A model generated the notes under the pieces. It saw nothing but the letters and a program-made list of their open reading frames with translations. It was not told the DNA's origin and made no database searches. From Boseongicola sp. SB0662_bin_57 (GTDB lineage Bacteria > Pseudomonadota > Alphaproteobacteria > Rhodobacterales > Rhodobacteraceae), in NCBI GenBank assembly GCA_009839535.1, contig VXPN01000414.1, positions 1 to 10,353 on the forward strand: a stretch of 10,353 bases of DNA, written 5' to 3'. A program made the position numbers and the translations under genes. Each line of letters opens with the position of its first letter. Positions within the stretch are counted from its first letter, which is position 1. Below are positions 6,054 to 10,353 of this stretch, piece after piece.

Positions 6054-6677
6054 ATGGAAGGCAGCGAGAACGGTCCAGTCTCCGCTCACAGCCATCTGCC
6101 GGCGGATCCGGAACTGCGCGTGAAGGCCTTGGAGGAAGTCCTTGTGCGCAAGGGGCTGGTCGAGCCGGCGGCCTTGGACGCAATCATCGACATGTACCAG
6201 AACCGCATCGGCCCACGGAACGGCGCTCGGGTCGTGGCGCGGGCATGGTCCGATCCGAACTTCCGAAGCGCCCTGCTCGCGGACGCCTCGGACGCAATTG
6301 CCGAAATGGGCTATGTGGGACGTCAGGGCGAGCACATCACTGCCGTCGAGAATACGCCGGACACGCACAACATCGTCGTTTGCACGCTCTGCTCCTGTTA
6401 TCCTTGGCCGCTTCTTGGCATTCCGCCCGGCTGGTACAAGTCCGACGAATATCGCGCCCGCGCGGTTCGCGAGCCGCGCAAGGTGCTCGCGGAATTCGGC
6501 GTGACGCTTCCCAAGGGCAAGGCCGTTCGCGTCTGGGATTCGACTGCCGAGATGCGCTACATCGTCATTCCCGAACGCCCGCCCGGCAGCACGGGAATGG
6601 ATCAGGAAGCGCTTGCCGAACTGGTTACCCGCGACAGCATGATCGGGACTGGCCTGCCGATGGAGCCGCAGCGGTGA
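6054..6677 (+). CDS. nthA: Nitrile hydratase alpha subunit, probably cobalt type
   Basis: The 207-residue protein is the metal-binding subunit of nitrile hydratase, a cytoplasmic enzyme that hydrates nitriles (R-CN) to amides. The claw sequence VCTLCSCYPWPLLG has C110, C113 and C115 around a serine (S114); in the family these three cysteines and two backbone amides hold the metal, and two cysteines are oxidised to sulfinic and sulfenic acid. Threonine at 111 (CTLCSC) is the usual mark of non-corrin cobalt enzymes, against CSLCSC in iron enzymes. Other family blocks are WSDPNFRSALLAD, GIPPGWYKS, VREPRKVL and WDSTAEMRYIVIPERPPG. The length is standard. ATG 6054 is the only start after an in-frame TGA at 6012; GGAG lies 11 bases upstream, a rather long spacing. 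The end overlaps the beta gene by 4 bases (GTGA). Thiocyanate hydrolase gamma subunit is the main alternative, but gene order and the beta sequence favour nitrile hydratase. Confidence 0.95.
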   Translation: MEGSENGPVSAHSHLPADPELRVKALEEVLVRKGLVEPAALDAIIDMYQNRIGPRNGARVVARAWSDPNFRSALLADASDAIAEMGYVGRQGEHITAVENTPDTHNIVVCTLCSCYPWPLLGIPPGWYKSDEYRARAVREPRKVLAEFGVTLPKGKAVRVWDSTAEMRYIVIPERPPGSTGMDQEALAELVTRDSMIGTGLPMEPQR

Positions 6678-7354
6678 CCCGCGTTCACGACATGGGGGGC
6701 CGGTTCGGCTACGGAGCTGTCCGGCCGGATCCTGATGGAACCACCTTTGAGGAGTCCTGGCATGCGCGCGCACTTGCCCTGACGCTGGCGGCCGGAACCT
6801 TGGGCCGCTGGAACATAGACGTGTCTCGCCATGCGCGTGAACGGCTGCATCCGCGGGAGTACACGCGGTTTTCCTATTTCGAGAAGTGGCTGGCGGCACT
6901 GACGAATCTCCTCGTGGAGACCGGGGTTCTGGAAATCAGCGACCTGCTGCCTTGCGCCGGTGACCAGACTGCCCGGGCACCGTCTTCACATGCGCTGAAG
7001 GCAGAAGATGTGAACGCTCTTCTTGGCCGCGGATCGCCGACAACACGGGACTGTCAGGGATTGGCACGATTTTCCGTCGGAGATCCGGTCCGCGCGCATC
7101 GCCTGGCGGAGAACAGGCTGGTGCCGGGCGGCCACACACGGCTGCCAGCCTATGCGGCGGGAGCCCGCGGACGCGTGCTCCGACATCACGGCTTCCACGT
7201 TTTCCCCGACAGCAACGCCCATGGTCTCGGAGAAGCGCCGCAGCCACTCTACGCGGTCGCGTTTCCGGCGGCGGAACTTTGGGTCAACCCGGAGCATCCG
7301 CACGACGAGGTCGTTCTGGATCTCTGGGAATCCTATCTCGAGCCAATGCAATGA
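6674..7354 (+). CDS. nthB: Nitrile hydratase beta subunit
   Basis: The 226-residue partner of the alpha subunit supplies part of the active site and the dimer interface. It opens with VHDMGGRFGYGAV, the beta-subunit N-terminal signature (VHD-GG--G-G). A helical domain follows with WHARALALT (29-37), WNIDVSRHARER (46-57) and YFEKWLAAL (68-76). After a variable linker, the SH3-like C-terminal domain has FSVGDPVRA, GHTRLPAY (153-160), VFPDSNAHGLGE, QPLYAVAF and LDLWESYLEP. R52 and R156 probably correspond to the two conserved arginines that contact the oxidised cysteines of the alpha subunit, judged from memory of the family. The start is GTG 6674, overlapping the alpha stop, with GGAG (6662-6665) 8 bases upstream. 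The reading frame stays open far upstream through alpha, but that part has no family sequence. The stop overlaps the next gene's ATG (ATGA). Confidence 0.95.
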   Translation: MTRVHDMGGRFGYGAVRPDPDGTTFEESWHARALALTLAAGTLGRWNIDVSRHARERLHPREYTRFSYFEKWLAALTNLLVETGVLEISDLLPCAGDQTARAPSSHALKAEDVNALLGRGSPTTRDCQGLARFSVGDPVRAHRLAENRLVPGGHTRLPAYAAGARGRVLRHHGFHVFPDSNAHGLGEAPQPLYAVAFPAAELWVNPEHPHDEVVLDLWESYLEPMQ

Positions 7355-7680
7355 CACCGGGTTCCGAGCCGGCTTTCGACGCACCGTGGCACGCACGCGT
7401 GTTCGCGCTGGCCGTTGCGGAGAACGAGGCAGATCGACTTTCCTGGCCCGACTGGACCGCACGGCTCGCAACGACCCTGCGCAATTGCGGGATTTCCCAA
7501 TCACTGAACGGCGGGGACGACTATTTTCTCGCGTGGCTTGACACTCTTGAATCGATCCTCGTCGAAGAAGGCAGGATCGAGCACGGTGAAATTGAGATCG
7601 CAAAGGCTGAACTGGCCAAAGCCCATGCACTTGCTCCGCATGAACCACTGAATGTCCAGCATGCCGCAAATTCCGATTGA
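7351..7680 (+). CDS. Nitrile hydratase activator / accessory protein, P14K type
   Basis: A 109-residue protein that starts at ATG 7351, overlapping the beta stop by 4 bases, so it is translationally coupled. It resembles the N-terminal half of the beta subunit: FDAPWHARVFALAV (9-22) matches FEESWHARALALTL, and YFLAWLDTLESILVEEG (58-74) matches the YFEKWLAALTNLLVETG region of beta. This is the pattern of the small activators of cobalt nitrile hydratases (P14K, NhlE, NhhG). These form a complex with alpha, help cobalt insertion and cysteine oxidation, and pass the loaded alpha to beta. Iron-type operons instead carry a large P47K-like GTPase, which is absent here. The C-terminal tail (IEHGEIEIAKAELAKAHALAP) is charged and helical, as is usual for activators. 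An upstream start at 7279 lies within beta and adds non-family sequence. Confidence 0.88.
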   Translation: MTPGSEPAFDAPWHARVFALAVAENEADRLSWPDWTARLATTLRNCGISQSLNGGDDYFLAWLDTLESILVEEGRIEHGEIEIAKAELAKAHALAPHEPLNVQHAANSD

Positions 7681-7687
7681 CGCATTG

Positions 7688-7707
7688 GCGGCAAGATTCC
7701 CCGCCGC
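7688..7707. terminator. Weak hairpin after the nitrile hydratase operon
   Basis: GCGGC (7688-7692) and GCCGC (7703-7707) can form a 5-bp GC stem with a 10-base loop, 7 bases after the activator stop. No T-tract follows. Its place at the end of an operon that faces rseP suits a terminator, but the structure alone is unremarkable in GC-rich DNA. Confidence 0.2.
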
Positions 7708-7799
7708 AGAGATGCGCGGCACTGACTGGACCAATGCGATCTTTCGCCACTGAAGCCCCTCGCATCTGGCTACTATCGGCGGACCGTGCGCCTGGACGG

Positions 7800-7813
7800 T
7801 GACGCAAGCGTCA
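7800..7813. repeat. Perfect 14-base palindrome-like inverted repeat between the activator gene and rseP
   Basis: TGACGC-AA-GCGTCA has 6-base arms and a 2-base centre. Just before it, ACCGT (7783-7787) can pair with ACGGT (7796-7800). The gap (7681-7862) contains the 3' ends of two converging genes, so an operator role is not expected; it may belong to a terminator or processing structure for either transcript. Confidence 0.35.
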
Positions 7814-7862
7814 GACGCGTGGCCGACATGATCCGCCGCCTCTGCCTGGGAGGGCCGTGGCG

Positions 7863-9206
7863 TCATGGGCAGACGATGTCGTTTCCAATCGCAAAAACCA
7901 TGAGCGCGAGCAGAAGCATCAGTCCGCCCGTCATCAAGACCTTCGTCAGCCTGTCACCTGGCGGCCGGCCCGTCACGGCTTCCCACGCGTGAAAGACGAG
8001 ATGGCCGCCGTCCAGCACCGGAATCGGAAAGAGATTGATGAGCCCGATCGCCGTGGAGAGCAGCGCGATGAACCAGACGAAAGTGAACCAGCCCTGGCTC
8101 GCGGCCTGCCCGGAAACCTCAGCGATCCCGATCGGGCCGGAAAGATTGCAGGTCGAAATGTCGCCGGCAACCATGTGATAGACACCTGAAAGCGACGAGC
8201 GGATGATGAACTGGACCTGGTCCAGCCCGTATGCGAGCGCCTCGCCCGGCATCGGCGTCACGATGGCAGGCTCGAACGCGAGTGCACCCGTCACGCCGAT
8301 CAGCCAGCGCGTTTCGAAACCACCGTCTGGCGTTGGAAGGTCGAACTTGGTCGGCGTCAAGTTCACCGGGCGGTTGCCTCGGCCTTCACGCCAGACTTCA
8401 AGCCTTACCGACCCGCCATCTGACGCGGCGACCGCCTGGCGAAGCGCGTCAAAGTCGTGAATCTCCATGCCGTTCACGGATACAATGACGTCGCCCCGGG
8501 TCAGGCCTGCATCGGCGGCTGCGGAAGCCGGGGTCGTCGCGGAAACAATCGGAGGAAAGAGCCACGGACCTGGGACGTCGAGTTCCCGACCGTCCCGCAG
8601 AACCGTGTATGTCAGTTCCGGCGCGGCCTCGAGTTCGGCAGAAATCTCACCGAAACTGCCTGCCTCCGGAACCCGGGCGCCATTGACCGCCAGGATCACG
8701 TCGCCCCGGCGCAGATCATGCGCCTCCATGTCGGGAAGCGGATGCAGATCGTCAACGGTCACCGGATCGGCCGCTATGCCGCGAAACATGAACAAGGCCG
8801 CAAACAGGACGAAGGAAAGCGCGAAATTGAACGCCGGCCCTGCCACTACCGTGATCGTGCGTGCCCAAAGCGGCGCACCATGCATTGAGGCCCGGCGCTC
8901 TTTCGCATCCAGGGACGCCATGGCTTCGCTGTCCGGACTCGACGCTGCATCCTGGTCGCCAAGGAACTTGACGAATCCGCCGAGCGGCAGGATCGCGACC
9001 TGCCATCGCGTACCGTGCCTGTCGACGCGGCTCGCCAGCACCGGCCCGAATCCCAGGGAAAAGACTTCCGCCCGAATGCCGCTCCAGCGACCGACTATGT
9101 AATGGCCGAATTCATGGACGGCGATGATTGTCGACAACGCCACAAGAAACGCGGCAATCGTGAACGCCAGGTTTCCAAAACTCGGTATGAGTGCTGCGAT
9201 TTCCAA
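7863..9206 (-). CDS. rseP: RseP-type site-2 intramembrane zinc protease
   Basis: The 447-residue inner-membrane metalloprotease cuts within membrane segments of anti-sigma factors such as RseA and of leftover signal peptides. The zinc motif HEFGH is at 31-35, inside the first membrane helix (about 13-30 plus the motif). The second metal-site motif NLFPIPVLDG is at 391-400. Other membrane helices lie near 114-143, 371-392 and 420-441. Two PDZ domains fill the periplasmic part: the first has LRRGDVILAVNG (165-176), the second LTRGDVIVSVNG (235-246). The length fits the two-PDZ form (450 residues in E. coli). The start is a TTG at 9206, 11 bases after the dxr stop, with a GGA-containing ribosome site 9 bases upstream; there is no ATG before the HEFGH motif. 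dxr-rseP order is standard, but bamA does not follow directly. Confidence 0.95.
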   Translation of the reverse strand: MEIAALIPSFGNLAFTIAAFLVALSTIIAVHEFGHYIVGRWSGIRAEVFSLGFGPVLASRVDRHGTRWQVAILPLGGFVKFLGDQDAASSPDSEAMASLDAKERRASMHGAPLWARTITVVAGPAFNFALSFVLFAALFMFRGIAADPVTVDDLHPLPDMEAHDLRRGDVILAVNGARVPEAGSFGEISAELEAAPELTYTVLRDGRELDVPGPWLFPPIVSATTPASAAADAGLTRGDVIVSVNGMEIHDFDALRQAVAASDGGSVRLEVWREGRGNRPVNLTPTKFDLPTPDGGFETRWLIGVTGALAFEPAIVTPMPGEALAYGLDQVQFIIRSSLSGVYHMVAGDISTCNLSGPIGIAEVSGQAASQGWFTFVWFIALLSTAIGLINLFPIPVLDGGHLVFHAWEAVTGRPPGDRLTKVLMTGGLMLLLALMVFAIGNDIVCP

Positions 9207-9217
9207 GATGTACCGTC

Positions 9218-10353
9218 CTACCTGTCCATTGCGTCCATGGTTTCCCGGGCGCGTGCCCGCGCTGCCCGATCTGCCTCACGCACGGACTCGAGAGTCATCG
9301 TCGCCTTGGCATGATCTTCCACTGAAATATTCTCGATCTCCCGTTCGACAACCCTTGCCATGTCGGTGAACCTGATCCGGCCCTCCAGGAACCCGTCAAG
9401 CGCGGCCTCCTTGGAGCCATTGAAGGCGGCGCCGGCGTGTCCGCCTGCGGCCATGACCTCGCGGACCAGCACCAGCGCAGGAAAGCGTTCGGGTTCCGGA
9501 GCCTGGAAATGCAACTGGCCGATCCTTGCCAGGTCAAGCCGTTCCACCGGCAGTTGCGGCCGCTCGGGATGGTGCAGCGCATAGCCTATGGCATGGCGCA
9601 TGTCTGGTGGCCCTACATGTGCCATGAGCGCGCCGTCACGAAAGCCGACAAGCGCATGAACCAGGCTCTCGCGGTGGATCAGGACTTCGATCTGCTCCGA
9701 GGAAAATCCAAAAAACTCCTTTGCTTCAATGAGTTCAAGGGCCTTGTTAAACATGGATGCGCTGTCGATCGTGATCCGCTGTCCCATGGGCCAGTTCGGA
9801 TGGCTCGCGGCCTGTTCCGGCGTTGCCTCAGAGAGCGCCTCGAGCGGCCAGTCGCGGAACGCGCCCCCCGACGCAGTGATTATCACGCGTTCAACCGCTT
9901 GCAGCTTCTCCCCGTTCAGCGCCTGGAAGATCGCCGAATGCTCGCTGTCGACGGGTATGATCCTTGCACCGTTGCGCCGGGCGGTGTCGATCATGAGCGG
10001 GCCGGCGGCAACCAGGCTCTCCTTGTTGGCGAGTGCAAGTGTCGCGCCCTGTTCGAGGGCGCGAAGTCCCGGTGGCAGGCCGGCGAAGCCGACGATGGCC
10101 GACATGATCCAGTCTGCCGGGCGCGCTGCCGCATCAATCAGGGCCTGCTCTCCTGCGGCAGCTTCCACGCCAGAGCCGCCCAGCGCGTCGCGAAGACTCC
10201 CGAGAAGGTCGTCACAAGCCGTGACGGCGATCTCTGCATTGAATTCCATCGCAGCGGCCGCGAGGCTCTTGATGTTGCGGCCGCCGGTGAGGGCCACAAT
10301 CCGATACGCTTCCGGCTCTTGCCGGACTATCCCCAGCGTGTTTGCCCCGATCG
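9218..10353 (-). CDS. dxr: 1-deoxy-D-xylulose 5-phosphate reductoisomerase, 5' end outside window
   Basis: The enzyme rearranges and reduces deoxyxylulose phosphate to methylerythritol 4-phosphate with NADPH and a divalent metal, the first committed step of the MEP isoprenoid pathway and the target of fosmidomycin. The visible 376 or so residues begin at IGANTLGIVRQEPEAY, just after the first glycines of the NADPH-binding loop, so only about ten N-terminal residues are missing beyond the right edge. Key motifs are ALTGGRNI, ALANKESLV, PVDSEHSAIFQ (metal-binding D and E), ITASGGAFRDWP, HPNWPMGQRITIDSASM followed by FNKALELIEA (substrate and metal residues), and HRESLVHALV. The C-terminal helical domain ends in a basic ARARARETMDAMDR. 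A GTG at 10297 could look like a start, but the family sequence continues upstream without a break. It is followed after 11 bases by rseP. Confidence 0.97.
   Translation of the reverse strand, partial: IGANTLGIVRQEPEAYRIVALTGGRNIKSLAAAAMEFNAEIAVTACDDLLGSLRDALGGSGVEAAAGEQALIDAAARPADWIMSAIVGFAGLPPGLRALEQGATLALANKESLVAAGPLMIDTARRNGARIIPVDSEHSAIFQALNGEKLQAVERVIITASGGAFRDWPLEALSEATPEQAASHPNWPMGQRITIDSASMFNKALELIEAKEFFGFSSEQIEVLIHRESLVHALVGFRDGALMAHVGPPDMRHAIGYALHHPERPQLPVERLDLARIGQLHFQAPEPERFPALVLVREVMAAGGHAGAAFNGSKEAALDGFLEGRIRFTDMARVVEREIENISVEDHAKATMTLESVREADRAARARARETMDAMDR

Noticed and set aside
5993..6673. An open frame running from ATG 5993 through the alpha gene into beta, with AGGAG immediately before it, which could suggest a larger fused beta protein.
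   Set aside because: The upstream 227 codons overlap alpha in another frame, are arginine-rich and show no family motifs; AGGAG touches the ATG, leaving no spacer. The beta family sequence begins exactly at the GTG at 6674.
5661..7862. Searched both edges of the nitrile hydratase block by eye for insertion-sequence ends, target-site duplications or tRNA attachment sites.
   Set aside because: No matching direct or terminal inverted repeats and no tRNA-like sequence were found; a self-alignment would be needed for a firm statement.
7786..7992. A small + strand frame of 68 codons crossing from the gap into rseP.
   Set aside because: More than half is antisense to rseP and the rest has no motif or ribosome site.

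Overview
The window looks like chromosomal DNA of a GC-rich Gram-negative bacterium, most probably an alphaproteobacterium. The evidence is a set of outer-membrane biogenesis genes (dxr, rseP, bamA, an ompH/skp-type chaperone), GTG and TTG starts, and hand-counted GC of mostly about 60-68% outside the first 600 bases. The species cannot be told from the sequence.

Left part (1-2681, + strand): the 3' end of a bacterial sugar transferase (exopolysaccharide or glycan initiating enzyme) of markedly higher GC than the rest; a 273-base gap; then a PIG3-type zinc-free NAD(P)H quinone oxidoreductase and, 79 bases further on, a short-chain dehydrogenase resembling bacterial sugar 1-dehydrogenases of the Caulobacter XylB type. 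These two may be co-transcribed.

Middle-left (2813-5660, - strand): bamA followed by an OmpH/Skp periplasmic chaperone gene whose start overlaps the end of bamA by 44 bases. Both products act in outer-membrane protein assembly. They converge on the dehydrogenase gene over a 131-base gap that holds a possible terminator. The lpxD gene that usually follows skp in proteobacteria is not there.

Middle-right (6054-7680, + strand): a compact three-gene nitrile hydratase operon. It encodes an alpha subunit with the cysteine claw CTLCSC, a beta subunit, and a small activator of the P14K type. The genes overlap by 4 bases at each junction (GTGA, then ATGA). The product should hydrate nitriles to amides with a non-corrin cobalt centre. 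No amidase or cobalt transporter lies in the window.

Right part (7863-10353, - strand): rseP (site-2 intramembrane protease) and dxr (first committed step of the MEP isoprenoid pathway), the latter running off the right edge.

The main oddity is architectural. dxr-rseP-bamA-skp is normally one uninterrupted run. Here an oppositely oriented nitrile hydratase operon sits between rseP and bamA, so bamA-skp needs its own promoter. A candidate with a perfect TTGACA box lies just upstream of bamA. I found no insertion sequence, CRISPR array, tRNA or rRNA. I also found nothing I could defend as a wholly new system; the nitrile hydratase insertion into the envelope-assembly locus is the best lead.
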